From Candidatus Flexifilum breve (GTDB lineage: Bacteria > Chloroflexota > Anaerolineae > Aggregatilineales > Phototrophicaceae): a stretch of 64,000 nucleotides of DNA. Of the stretch, positions 14,783 to 23,986 are shown piece by piece. Both the position numbers and the translations under genes were made by a program. Below the pieces are notes generated by a model, which did no database searches, was not told the DNA's origin, and saw nothing but the letters and a program-made list of their open reading frames with translations. The stretch's first letter is position 1; every line of letters begins with the position of its first letter. The stretch spans positions 868,001 to 932,000 of the forward strand of contig JADKGC010000001.1 of the NCBI GenBank assembly GCA_016717205.1, given 5' to 3'.

Positions 14783-15757
14783 TCAATAAGCTTTCGGCGA
14801 AATCGGCGTCCGACGCATTCCCATACGTCCAGCATCCAATGCATTGAGCTCCAGCATATTGTGAATGGTCGCCAGCAGCAACTGTGTATTCCGGCCAATC
14901 GTCGTAAGGCGATCTGTTTGACGCTCGTTGACTGCGCCGTACGTTCCGACTTGTAGTAATTGATTATACCCACTGATCGAATTTAGTGGTGTACGTAAGC
15001 GATGACCAAGTTCTTCGATGAACTCGGTGCGAATCTGCACAGCGCGCTGCTGTTCATATTCCAGCACGGTCCGCCGCGACCGTTCATGCGTGACTTCCGC
15101 TACCGCCAATCGCAGATCAGCATTTGCGACCCGCAGTTCATCCTGCAGCTCTTTGACCGGTTGCTGCCATTGGAAGCGCAAGACCGCCCACCCGGTCCAT
15201 AGAGCCGCCGCCGTCATCAGCACCAGCGCCGTTTCGAGATTCCCGAAATCGAAGATGGGAGCGGCACACGCCACCACCAGGAGCAGTCCTGCCCAGCGCA
15301 GCGACGGAGCAACCTCCGCGCGGGACACTAGGATTGACCAGAAGGTAATGACCGAATATACGAGCAGCAGCCCCAGCAGAACCGCCAAGACGATCAGGTT
15401 TTGGGTGCTGCCCGTCCAAATCACGGTCAGAACACCTACGGTGACCAGCGGCAGAATGTCCGTGAGAAGCCCGAACAACGGATTGTCAACGCGCATCAGG
15501 CGGGCGACAAACAAGAAGTAGGCCAATCCGGTTCCGGCCAACCCGGTGAGCAGAAAGGCGATGCGCAGGCGTTCGGCGATGATCGAGCGGTCGACGATGA
15601 GGGCGGAAATGCTCCAGCCAAGCAGAACCATACAGAAGAGGATGAACAGGCTATCGGCACGCCCGCGCTTAGGCTGCAGCATCACCGAAAGGAGAAGCCC
15701 CACGGCCGCGCCGAATGCAATCAGTTGTCCTAGAGCGAGGAGTTCAAATGACCCCAT
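14783..15757 (-). CDS. Membrane histidine kinase, sensor and phosphoacceptor part (interrupted)
   Basis: 324 residues. Six or seven hydrophobic segments fill residues 5-215, forming a multipass membrane sensor. A coiled-coil linker precedes a HisKA helix with the phosphoacceptor His (FIEELGHRLRTPLNSISGYN). The frame meets a TGA at 14785-14783, right after ISPKAY, but the same frame continues as [20 protein letters not shown] into the ATPase domain (14408-14776). An extra A in AAA plus a missing G shortly after would restore [14 protein letters not shown]. The whole kinase would span 14232-15757. Confidence 0.7.
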   Translation of the reverse strand: MGSFELLALGQLIAFGAAVGLLLSVMLQPKRGRADSLFILFCMVLLGWSISALIVDRSIIAERLRIAFLLTGLAGTGLAYFLFVARLMRVDNPLFGLLTDILPLVTVGVLTVIWTGSTQNLIVLAVLLGLLLVYSVITFWSILVSRAEVAPSLRWAGLLLVVACAAPIFDFGNLETALVLMTAAALWTGWAVLRFQWQQPVKELQDELRVANADLRLAVAEVTHERSRRTVLEYEQQRAVQIRTEFIEELGHRLRTPLNSISGYNQLLQVGTYGAVNERQTDRLTTIGRNTQLLLATIHNMLELNALDAGRMGMRRTPISPKAY

Positions 15758-15817
15758 CCCAAGTCCAGCTTTCCCTGTGACAGACTAGTTTCAGTCTATC
15801 ACAGGTTGAGAGCTGCC

Positions 15818-16111
15818 TTAAGGTTTGAGGCGGGAGGGACGCTTATCCAGGATATCGTTCTCGTCGAACGAGGTAAGTTTCGTCTTGCGGCGATCCAGAT
15901 CCGCGGGCAAACCGAGCTGCCCGACTAACGCTTCGACCTGCGTGATCGCATCGTAGTCAAATTCCTGGTACTGGCAGATATCACACGTCCAACTGATCAT
16001 GTTGGGAATGCTCAAGAACACGCCTTGATGCACACAGCTATAGGTGGTCTTGTTCATGTCCAACTGACCGATCAAACAGCGAGGGCAAGAAGGGGTTACT
16101 GTTGTTACCAT
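15818..16111 (-). CDS. Small zinc-ribbon protein (YgiT-type CXXC pairs)
   Basis: 97 residues from the ATG at 16111, with GGAGGGA seven bases upstream. Two CXXC pairs (CPRC and CDIC), about 40 residues apart, form a zinc ribbon like that of YgiT/MqsA N-terminal domains. The C-terminal 45 residues are charged and unplaced. It lies between lepB and the kinase group on the same strand. No toxin partner gene is next to it, so an antitoxin role is not supported. Confidence 0.6.
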   Translation of the reverse strand: MVTTVTPSCPRCLIGQLDMNKTTYSCVHQGVFLSIPNMISWTCDICQYQEFDYDAITQVEALVGQLGLPADLDRRKTKLTSFDENDILDKRPSRLKP

Positions 16112-16138
16112 CGAAATCCCTCCATACATTGATAAGAC

Positions 16139-16723
16139 TTATTCCGGGAAGCGATAACGTGTCACTATCCCGATGTCAGTCAGCGGCCAATACCGGACAA
16201 TCGCTTCACCGATAATCCGTTCCCGAGCAATGGGGCCAAAGGCCCGTGAATCACGGCTGTTGTTCCGATTATCACCCATCATGAAGTACTCGTTCGCACC
16301 CAGCTCCCAGCGACTATTCTCGCAGGTTTGCGTGGTACACGGCTCAAATGTATACGGCTCATTGAGCGCCGTCCCGTTGATCGACACCTGTCCATCGTGA
16401 ATTTCGATCACGTCGCCCGGTGTGCCGATCACCCGCTTGATGAGCAGCGGGTTATTCGCCGAGTCATCGTCGCCCGGCGGGTCAAAGACGATGATGTCGC
16501 CGCGCTGCGGGTTGCCGAGCAGATAATGCAGGCGACTGACAATCAGGAACTGATCCTGATGGAAGTTCGGCTGCATGCTGGGGCCTTCGATATAGAAGCG
16601 CACCGTCGCAAGATTCACCAGCGTATACACCAGGCCAATCAAAACTACCGTCTCGACGATCTCACGCAGCAAACCGGGCTGCTGCAAGCGAGGCCGTCTT
16701 GCGGGTGCGTCGGTCATCATCAA
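16139..16723 (-). CDS. lepB: Signal peptidase I
   Basis: 194 residues: one N-terminal membrane segment (IVETVVLIGLVYTLVNLATV), then the S26 signature with the catalytic Ser (FYIEGPSMQPNF) and the catalytic Lys (NPLLIKRVIGTPGD). The final box is GDNRNNSRDSRAFG. It cleaves signal peptides of exported proteins at the outer face of the membrane; several such exported proteins are in this window. The start may be the second of two adjacent ATGs (16720). Confidence 0.92.
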   Translation of the reverse strand: MMMTDAPARRPRLQQPGLLREIVETVVLIGLVYTLVNLATVRFYIEGPSMQPNFHQDQFLIVSRLHYLLGNPQRGDIIVFDPPGDDDSANNPLLIKRVIGTPGDVIEIHDGQVSINGTALNEPYTFEPCTTQTCENSRWELGANEYFMMGDNRNNSRDSRAFGPIARERIIGEAIVRYWPLTDIGIVTRYRFPE

Positions 16724-16873
16724 TTCGTTTCCTCTGGGGAATGCACAAGAGGGTTAAAGGTGATGCGAAGTGCCACGCATCCACTCATTTCACGCACGGG
16801 TAATAAGGGGTATTATAGTCCTGACCTGAAAACCCGACAATCCGTTTTCACGAGTTTTCACGAACTCTCATAC

Positions 16874-16901
16874 TTGCCCTCGGGCTGGGGTGTGCTTTAA
16901 T
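16874..16901 (+). promoter_or_regulatory. Candidate promoter of the GAF-cyclase response regulator
   Basis: TTGCCC (16874-16879) and TTTAAT (16896-16901) with a 16-bp spacer, 36 bp before the GTG start at 16937. The gap from 16724 shows no gene. Confidence 0.4.
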
Positions 16902-16936
16902 AACAATATCGATACATCAACGTCAGTGAGGCTGAT

Positions 16937-18508
16937 GTGGCAGGAGAAACCATCCTCGTCGTAGACGACGGGCGCGAGAACCGCGAATTTATCGCGGAGT
17001 ATATTCTAGAACCGAACGGCTACGAGTACCTCATGGCGAAAGATGGTAAAGAAGCACTGGAAATCGCCTTTAGCCGCCGACCTGAACTGATCCTGCTGGA
17101 TTACCAGATGCCGCGCATGAATGGCGTGGAAATGCTGCGCGCCATGCAGGAACACAATATCAACATCCCCGTCATCCTCATGACCTTCTACGGCTCGGAG
17201 GAGATCGCCGTCGAAGTGTATCGTCTCGGCGTGCGCGATTATGTGAAGAAGCCCTTCTCCATCGAAGAGATGCTCATGGTGATCGAGCGCAGCCTCTCCG
17301 ATGTGCGCCTGCGCAAGGAGAAAGACGCGCTCACCGAACGGCTGATCCAGTCGAACCGCGAGCTGCAGCTCCGCCTGCAGGAGCTCAACGTGCTCTACAG
17401 TGTCGGCAAGAGCGTGACCAGCCTGACCGACATCGATCAGGTGCTGCCGCGCATTGTGGATGCCGCCGTCAAGGTGACCAACGCTGAAGAAGGCTTCCTC
17501 TACCTGCTGACCAAAGACACGCTGACCTGCCGCGCGCAGAAACGCCATAATCAGGCGCGCGCCATCCCCGTGGACGCGCCGGTCAACGATCCGCTGGCGA
17601 TGCACAGCATCAATCAGCGGCAGGCGATCATCGTGACGCCCGATCCCTCGCAGGGACGCGGCCCACTCTCCGTCGCCTGCGCCCCGCTGATTCTGCGCAA
17701 CGAGGTGATCGGCGCGCTCGGCGTCGCCAACCTCTCCAGCAGTTCCCACGCCTTCAGCAAGCACGACAGCGCCCTCTTGAGCGCCCTCACCGACTACGCG
17801 GCTATCGCCATCGACAACAAGCGCAACCTCGAAGCCTTCCAGCAGACCAATGAACGCGAGAAATCGAAGATCCGCACGACGTTTGGGCGCTTTGTCCCGC
17901 CGACGGTCGTCGATCAGGTGCTCGACCACCCGGAAGCCTTGCAGTTGGGCGGCACGCGGCAAGAAGTGACCATCCTGTTCGCCGATCTGCGCGGCTACAC
18001 CGCGTACTCGGAAAACCTGCCGCCGGAAAAAGTGGTCGAGATGCTCAACGACTACCTGAGCCTCGCGGCCAACGTGATCCTGACGTACGGCGGGACGCTC
18101 GACAAGTATTTAGGCGATGGGTTGATGGGGTTGTTCAATGCGCCGCACGCGCAGGACGACCATGTGCTGCACGCCGTCGAAGCGGCGGTGACGCTGCATC
18201 AGGCGGCGCACCAGCTCGCCGAACAGCGTGGTGAAGACCTCGCCTTCAGCGTGGGGATCAGCGTGGGCGAGGCGGTGGTCGGCTACATCGGTACCGATCA
18301 GGCCATGAACTACACGGCCATTGGCGACGTGGTCAACCTGACCAAGCGCCTGCAGGAGGCCGCGAAGGCCGGGCAGACGCTGGTCGATGATCTGGTGATT
18401 CAGCGACTTGGGGGCGCGGCGCAGACCAACGCGCTCGGCGAACTCAAGCTCAAGGGGCGGCGGCAGACGGTGCACGTCCACGAAGTGAGCGCCATCGCCG
18501 CCCGCTGA
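16937..18508 (+). CDS. Receiver-GAF-cyclase signalling protein (class III nucleotide cyclase)
   Basis: 523 residues from a GTG with GAGG eight bases upstream. Receiver (1-120): ETILVVDDGRENREF, PELILLDYQMPRMNG, and VRDYVKKPFSIEE. GAF domain (about 150-300): NVLYSVGKSVTSLTDIDQVL and LSVACAPLILRNEVIGALGV. Class III cyclase (about 325-520): VTILFADLRGYTAYSE, LDKYLGDGLMGLFNAP, and YTAIGDVVNLTKRLQ with both metal Asp and the Asn/Arg pair. It resembles the cyclase response regulator at 12824 but has an inserted GAF sensor. It should make a cyclic nucleotide in response to phosphorylation and a GAF ligand. Confidence 0.88.
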   Translation: MAGETILVVDDGRENREFIAEYILEPNGYEYLMAKDGKEALEIAFSRRPELILLDYQMPRMNGVEMLRAMQEHNINIPVILMTFYGSEEIAVEVYRLGVRDYVKKPFSIEEMLMVIERSLSDVRLRKEKDALTERLIQSNRELQLRLQELNVLYSVGKSVTSLTDIDQVLPRIVDAAVKVTNAEEGFLYLLTKDTLTCRAQKRHNQARAIPVDAPVNDPLAMHSINQRQAIIVTPDPSQGRGPLSVACAPLILRNEVIGALGVANLSSSSHAFSKHDSALLSALTDYAAIAIDNKRNLEAFQQTNEREKSKIRTTFGRFVPPTVVDQVLDHPEALQLGGTRQEVTILFADLRGYTAYSENLPPEKVVEMLNDYLSLAANVILTYGGTLDKYLGDGLMGLFNAPHAQDDHVLHAVEAAVTLHQAAHQLAEQRGEDLAFSVGISVGEAVVGYIGTDQAMNYTAIGDVVNLTKRLQEAAKAGQTLVDDLVIQRLGGAAQTNALGELKLKGRRQTVHVHEVSAIAAR

Positions 18509-18514
18509 CCCGTC

Positions 18515-19903
18515 CTATTCCTCTTGCATCCCATCCCGCGGACGGAAGCTCAAGCGGATGGGCGTCCCTTCGAACGCATACTGCGCGCGGATTTGATTCT
18601 CCAAGAAGCGGCGATAGGTGAAGTGCGCCAGACTCGGGTCATTGACGTGAAACAGAATCAGCGGCGGGTCGACGCGCACCTGCGTCGCATAGTACAGCTT
18701 GAGGCGGCGCGTCCCGCGCACAGGCGGCGTGTGACTCTGGTAGGCATTGCGCACCAGCTCGTTGAGCGCTGACGTCGGAATGCGGAAATGCCGCGCTTCC
18801 CACACGCGCTTGGCCGTCTCCAACACCAGATGGATGCGCTGCCCAGTCAAGGCGCTGACGAAGATGATCGGCGCGTAGGCGAGGAAGTCGAAACGCGCGC
18901 GGATGGTGCGCTCAAATTCGAGCGCCGTCTGCGTCTCTTTTTCGACCGCGTCCCACTTGTTGACGACGATCACCACGCTGCGATAGGCCTCCTGCACGTA
19001 CCCGCCGATGTGTAAGTCCTGCTCGGTGATGCCCGTCTCGCCATCCAGCACGAGCAGCACCACGTCGGAGCGTTCCATCGCCTTCATGGCGCGCAGCACG
19101 CTGAACTTCTCGACACCCGGTTCGATCTTGCCGCGGCGGCGAATGCCCGCCGTATCGATCAGCGTGACCTTCTCACCAAAATAGGCGATCTCCGTATCGA
19201 TGGCGTCGCGCGTCGTCCCGGCGACCGGGCTGACGATCACGCGTTCCTCGCCGATCAAGCGGTTGAGCAGGCTGCTCTTGCCGACGTTCGGGCGACCGAC
19301 GATGGCGATCTTCATGTGATGGTCGGCTTCGGCGTCCGCGTCCAACTGCTCGACATCTTCCATGTCGTCGACCGCCGCAACCACCGCGTCGAGCAGGTCG
19401 CCGACGCCGTCGCCGTGAATGGAGCTGACCGGGACGACTTCGCCCACGCCGAGGCTGTAGAATTCGACCGCCTCGTTGACGCGGTTGATGTTATCGGTCT
19501 TGTTCGCCGCGATGATGATCGGCTTTTTGGTGCGGCGCAAAATCTCCGCGACCTCTTCATCGGCTGCCGTGACGCCGTGCATGGCGTCCACCAGCATGAC
19601 GATGATGTCCGCATCCTGCACGGCCATGAGCGCCTGCGCCTTGATTTGCGGCACGAATTCGATGCTGCCTTCCGACAGCGGCGACTCGTCGCGCGTGCCC
19701 TTGGGCTGATAGACCTCAATGCCGCCCGTATCGACGACGTTGAACATGCGCCCGTGCCACTCAAATTCCCCGAACAGACGATCACGCGTCGTGCCGGGGA
19801 TCTCATCCGTCACGGCGCGGCGTTCGCCCACCAGACGGTTAAACAGCGTACTTTTCCCTACGTTGGGTCGCCCCACGAGCGCGACCAACGGTCTACGTGC
19901 CAT
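18515..19903 (-). CDS. der: Ribosome-associated GTPase Der (EngA)
   Basis: 462 residues with two tandem GTPase domains: VGRPNVGKSTLFNRLVG at the N-terminus and VGRPNVGKSSLLNRLIG at about residue 200, each followed by DTGG/DTAG switch motifs and NKTD/NKWD base-recognition motifs. A C-terminal KH-like domain (RRLKLYYATQVRVDPPLILF) closes it. Der acts in assembly of the 50S ribosomal subunit. Full length; convergent with the cyclase gene, leaving 6 bp between stops. Confidence 0.95.
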   Translation of the reverse strand: MARRPLVALVGRPNVGKSTLFNRLVGERRAVTDEIPGTTRDRLFGEFEWHGRMFNVVDTGGIEVYQPKGTRDESPLSEGSIEFVPQIKAQALMAVQDADIIVMLVDAMHGVTAADEEVAEILRRTKKPIIIAANKTDNINRVNEAVEFYSLGVGEVVPVSSIHGDGVGDLLDAVVAAVDDMEDVEQLDADAEADHHMKIAIVGRPNVGKSSLLNRLIGEERVIVSPVAGTTRDAIDTEIAYFGEKVTLIDTAGIRRRGKIEPGVEKFSVLRAMKAMERSDVVLLVLDGETGITEQDLHIGGYVQEAYRSVVIVVNKWDAVEKETQTALEFERTIRARFDFLAYAPIIFVSALTGQRIHLVLETAKRVWEARHFRIPTSALNELVRNAYQSHTPPVRGTRRLKLYYATQVRVDPPLILFHVNDPSLAHFTYRRFLENQIRAQYAFEGTPIRLSFRPRDGMQEE

Positions 19904-20180
19904 ACCAGTACTACCCTCTCAGATCAGATTACAGGGCATTGTATCATTTGGAGGGCGCGAATCGTAGGGAAGGGTACAAGGTCACATTAGATAATTCACT
20001 AATCTACATTGGAAAGAATCTTCTCGCTTCACTTTCTAGCTTTCAACTTCTAGCTTTCAACTCCCCCTGCCGTTACAATAGAACGTGAGTTCAATGTTTT
20101 AAGTATAATTATCACGAGTTTTCACATAGTCCACTTGATTCACTTGCTAACTCACGTGACTCTGAATTGCGAGGCAAAGT

Positions 20181-22703
20181 ATGTCTACCACACCGAAATT
20201 GTATTGCCCTATTCGTGGTGAGCTTCGAGTAACGGCTCGAGCTAAAGATGGATTAACGTTTAGCGAAGAGAAGCGGCGAATCGAGTGCATTGTTTTCTTA
20301 CTTGGTAGAAACTATCCAAAGAATAATTTTCGTGTCGAGAAGACACTTGTTACTCTGGGTCATAAGGGTAAGAATTCTCTGAGGGCGGATATCGTGGTCT
20401 ATGACCGCCCAGTAGACCAAATCGTTGCATTGCCTTTAGATGAGCAAAATGAACATGTAATGTTAGTGGCAGAAATCAAACGCGATAATAAAGATTCCGA
20501 AGATGCGAAACGTAATCAACTTGAACCTGCATTGAGGTTAATACCTAATATTCGCGTTGTTGGCGTTTATTGGGACGATATCGAACAGCGCTTGTTCTAC
20601 AAAGAGATTAGAGGAAACAGCGAGAAGTTTCTTGAAGCCCCCATAGCCTTTATACCTGAATTCGGATTTCCAGTTCAGAAAGCGTTTTTGAAATACGCGG
20701 ATCTTGCACCTTCATCGGACTTGATCGGTTTGTTTCGTAAAATAGAAGATTCTCTACACCACTATGTAGCAGACAAAGCTGCTCGTTTTCAAATACTTAT
20801 GCAGTTACTCTTAGTGAAGATGCATGATGAAAAATCTCATAAGAAAAGCAGTGAAGCATTAGGTATCCAAGACTTTACCATTGTTGACACGACAGAGGAG
20901 CAAGTTATCTCTCGTTTCAACGAAATGTTGAAAAGTAGTTTAAGTTTATACCAACGTTATCTGCCAGCCAAAGTCCAAGCGCAATTTGATATACCGGCAC
21001 AAGCGCTACGAGAGATAAGTCAACAACTGGCCCCGATTAATTTGCTCAACGGTGATCCCAATGTTGTTCAGGATTTCTATATGTACTTTGCCAAGCAAAT
21101 CTATAAGTGGGATTTGGCTCAGTATTTTACCCCTTATGAGGTTGTTGATTTTATAGTTCGCATTATCAACCCGATTTACGGGGAAAATATCAAAGATCCA
21201 GCTTGTGGAAGTGCAGACTTTCTTACATGCGCATATAGGTATTTGTCGTCAGTAGATGATAAGGCTGGTGATCGTGTTTGGGGAGCAGATGTTAGTAGAC
21301 AAGCAGTTCAGATTAGTATTCTCAACATGCTCCTTAATGATGATGGCAAAAGTAACATCAAAGAAGAAGACAGTCTAGTTGAAGTAATGAAGTCGGAAAA
21401 CCAATTTGATGTGATGTTATGTAACCCTCCATTTGGTGTCCGCAATGTCGAAAAACGGGAAGAGGTACTATCTCGTTTCGATTTAGGAAAGGGAAGAGAT
21501 CAACAAGAAACTGGAATTCTGTTCACAGAGCTTTGTGTCAAACAAGCAAAATTTAACAATGGCAGAATCGCAATAATTGTGCCCAACGGATATTTGGGAA
21601 ACCGAAGTGATAAATACACGGAGTTCCGCCGATGGGTGCTCAAACACACTTATGTTGTTGGTATCATTGCGTTTCCTCGATTTACATTTAAGAAAGCAGG
21701 GGCTGACGTCAGCGCCTCCGTCTTGATTCTGGAAAAACGAGAACAACCACTTAGAAATCTCATGGACATTGATGAGTATCCTGTTTTCGTAAATACGCTC
21801 GACAGCGTTGGCTGGAATATTGGCGACCAAAAAGCCAGAAAAATTTATAGGTATGAACCAGAGACAGGTGCAATTGTTCTTGATCAGAATAACCAACCAG
21901 TTCTGGATGCGGATTTCGATGAGGTCTTAGCTGATCTGTTTAATTCAGCGGCAGCAAATCGGTTTTCTTGGTTGCTTCGCGGTCAAAACACCTATCCTAC
22001 TGGGACGGGTTGGTCGGTGAACATCAAGCGTATTATTGATGATCCTTATCAATTACTCGACCCAAAGCGCCTCAGTCGTAAATACATAACGCTGGTTGAG
22101 AGTATCTGCCAAGTAGAACACAAGAAATTAGGTGATATTTGTAGTATTGTTCCCCAAGGGATAAAACTGAGTAAATCTCAGAAATATCGCTATGTTGAAA
22201 TTGCTGGGATTCATGAGCGTTCCTATGAATACAGCGAATTGTACGGGTGGCAACTTCCAAGCCGAGCCAAGCACGCAGCAGAACCTGGAGATATATTCAT
22301 TGGAGGTATCTGGAGTAGTGTCGGAAAATGGATGATTGCAGGGGAAGAAACAGCGATTCATCCCACAGTTGTTACAAATGGCTGTTACCGACTAAAAATG
22401 CTGCTGGGACAAGAAAAGTATTTACCCGATCTGGTGTTCGCTCTTTCGTCTGAATTTTACCGCGTTCAAATGAGAGCACTCGCAACCGGGTCTGACGGTT
22501 TAGCCGAAGTGTCAGAGAATGACCTAAAGAACATCGTAATTCCAGTTATACCTGATGATGCTAACCGAAAGCTGTTTGGTGAAGTAGTCGCAAAGTCTTT
22601 AGAAGCATCAACTAGCCTGACATCTCTCGCAGGAAAGCTTCTTGACAGCGAACTTGGTGGGCTTAGTGTGTTACCACGAAAATCCAATTTCGCACAAGTA
22701 TAA
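20181..22703 (+). CDS. Single-chain restriction-modification enzyme (HsdR-N nuclease + N6-adenine methylase + specificity domain)
   Basis: 840 residues. N-terminal nuclease-like domain with the type I R-subunit pattern (RADIVVYDRP, then VMLVAEIKRDNKD: Asp...Glu-X-Lys). The methylase core has motif I (DPACGSADFL) and the adenine motif IV (VMLCNPPFG), preceded by the HsdM-type QYFTPYEVVDFI. The last ~200 residues (KLGDICSIVPQGIKLSKSQK onward) resemble one HsdS target-recognition half. Nuclease, methylase and specificity in one chain is the type IIG plan. Base composition is visibly AT-richer than der and cdaR on either side, suggesting transfer. No separate R or S gene is present. Confidence 0.82.
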   Translation: MSTTPKLYCPIRGELRVTARAKDGLTFSEEKRRIECIVFLLGRNYPKNNFRVEKTLVTLGHKGKNSLRADIVVYDRPVDQIVALPLDEQNEHVMLVAEIKRDNKDSEDAKRNQLEPALRLIPNIRVVGVYWDDIEQRLFYKEIRGNSEKFLEAPIAFIPEFGFPVQKAFLKYADLAPSSDLIGLFRKIEDSLHHYVADKAARFQILMQLLLVKMHDEKSHKKSSEALGIQDFTIVDTTEEQVISRFNEMLKSSLSLYQRYLPAKVQAQFDIPAQALREISQQLAPINLLNGDPNVVQDFYMYFAKQIYKWDLAQYFTPYEVVDFIVRIINPIYGENIKDPACGSADFLTCAYRYLSSVDDKAGDRVWGADVSRQAVQISILNMLLNDDGKSNIKEEDSLVEVMKSENQFDVMLCNPPFGVRNVEKREEVLSRFDLGKGRDQQETGILFTELCVKQAKFNNGRIAIIVPNGYLGNRSDKYTEFRRWVLKHTYVVGIIAFPRFTFKKAGADVSASVLILEKREQPLRNLMDIDEYPVFVNTLDSVGWNIGDQKARKIYRYEPETGAIVLDQNNQPVLDADFDEVLADLFNSAAANRFSWLLRGQNTYPTGTGWSVNIKRIIDDPYQLLDPKRLSRKYITLVESICQVEHKKLGDICSIVPQGIKLSKSQKYRYVEIAGIHERSYEYSELYGWQLPSRAKHAAEPGDIFIGGIWSSVGKWMIAGEETAIHPTVVTNGCYRLKMLLGQEKYLPDLVFALSSEFYRVQMRALATGSDGLAEVSENDLKNIVIPVIPDDANRKLFGEVVAKSLEASTSLTSLAGKLLDSELGGLSVLPRKSNFAQV

Positions 22704-22720
22704 GCTAATATAGCGATACC

Positions 22721-23986
22721 CTACGGCTCTTGCGTGCCTGCCGTCGCGATCTCCACGTCGATGCCTTCCGGCAGCAGCGCAATCGTCACGGACGACTGCC
22801 CCCGCCCAATCGACGCGCTCAAGCTGAGCTGGTACGTCCCCGGCGCGTCCAAGCCGCTCACATCCACGACGATGCTCACATCCTGCGCCGTCAGGCTGTC
22901 CACAATCGGCTGCGCCCCGGTGATCAGCACGGTCACTTCCTGCGTGGCGAGGCGATAGTCGAGCCCTTCCCGCTCACCGATGATCTCGACGGGCAGCAGG
23001 TCAAACTGGCGCGTGGTCATCTGCGTGTCAATGCCCACACTAACTGTGATCACCCCACCTGTCAGCAGCACCAAGCGTTCATCCGGCAGTTCCAGCGCCA
23101 CATCGACGGAGAAATTGCTCGTCCGGTTGGAGAGATCAATCGGCGTGGTGAACACCGTCCCCGGCATGTTGGCCAGCAGCGCGGGCGGCCCGCTCACGAC
23201 GACCACCTGCGGGCTGTAGTCGAACGCCCCGGTCAGCACGTAGCCGTCGGGCAGTTGGCCGACGATGTTGGGCTGCACCCGCACCTCGCGCACGTCGGCG
23301 CGCGCCTGAATGTTGACGCTCACATGCACGCTCGACGGTTCGAGCGTCACGCCATCGACGACATTGCCGTCCACGTCGACGGGCAGCGGGCGCACATCAT
23401 CCTCAAACGCGACGCGCATCCCTTCGAGGTCGAGCGGCACCTGCGCCTCAACCACCTGCGAGACGAGGCTCTGCGGGCCGCGCACCGTGATCTGCCGCGC
23501 GTCAAAGGTGATGCTCTCCAGCGAATAGGCGAGCGCAGGTTCGCTGGTCAGCGTCTCGTTGACGGCGACCAATTTGGCTTCTTCCAGTTCTAGCCGCACG
23601 GTGATCTGGCGCGGCGAAATGTCGACGACGGCGGCGCGGCGCTCCGGCGCGATGCTGTACTGCAGCGGCACGGTGTATTCGCCGGGGCCAAGGCCGGAGA
23701 GATCCGCCCATACGAGAATGTCGTCGGTGGCGACCAGCGACCGCATCGAGCGCTGCGCCCGCAGGCGCATGCTTGCGGTGGTGGTGATGTCGTCGAGGTT
23801 GGTGATGATCAGGCCGGAGTCGGGCGTCAGGCGGATGGGGATGCGGTCGGCCATGCGCCATTGTTCGAAGGGGTCAGACTGCGTGATCGCCAGCATCCAT
23901 ACGAGGAAGGCCAGCACCAGTGACCCGGTAAACCACAGCACGTTGTTAATCACCAGCCGTCGCAGCGAGAGATTTCGTTCCGCCAT
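22721..23986 (-). CDS. cdaR: YbbR-domain protein, CdaR-like regulator of the diadenylate cyclase
   Basis: 421 residues: one N-terminal membrane segment (VLWFTGSLVLAFLVWMLAIT), then about four YbbR repeats of ~80 residues, each a beta-rich unit (for example VSVNIQARADVREVRVQPNI). Its start overlaps the cdaA stop by 37 bp. In Firmicutes CdaR binds and modulates CdaA at the membrane; the coupling seen here supports the same job, though the symbol is by synteny. Confidence 0.8.
   Translation of the reverse strand: MAERNLSLRRLVINNVLWFTGSLVLAFLVWMLAITQSDPFEQWRMADRIPIRLTPDSGLIITNLDDITTTASMRLRAQRSMRSLVATDDILVWADLSGLGPGEYTVPLQYSIAPERRAAVVDISPRQITVRLELEEAKLVAVNETLTSEPALAYSLESITFDARQITVRGPQSLVSQVVEAQVPLDLEGMRVAFEDDVRPLPVDVDGNVVDGVTLEPSSVHVSVNIQARADVREVRVQPNIVGQLPDGYVLTGAFDYSPQVVVVSGPPALLANMPGTVFTTPIDLSNRTSNFSVDVALELPDERLVLLTGGVITVSVGIDTQMTTRQFDLLPVEIIGEREGLDYRLATQEVTVLITGAQPIVDSLTAQDVSIVVDVSGLDAPGTYQLSLSASIGRGQSSVTIALLPEGIDVEIATAGTQEP

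Noticed and set aside
14783..14785. In-frame TGA in the histidine kinase as a selenocysteine codon
   Set aside because: The position is a loop between HisKA and the ATPase domain, no selenocysteine signal is visible, and a second frameshift occurs in the same gene.
15818..16111. YgiT-type antitoxin
   Set aside because: Only the zinc-ribbon half matches; there is no HTH domain and no small toxin gene beside it.
17006..17962. 318-codon minus-strand ORF opposite the GAF-cyclase gene
   Set aside because: High-GC antisense frame; the plus strand has complete receiver, GAF and cyclase motifs.
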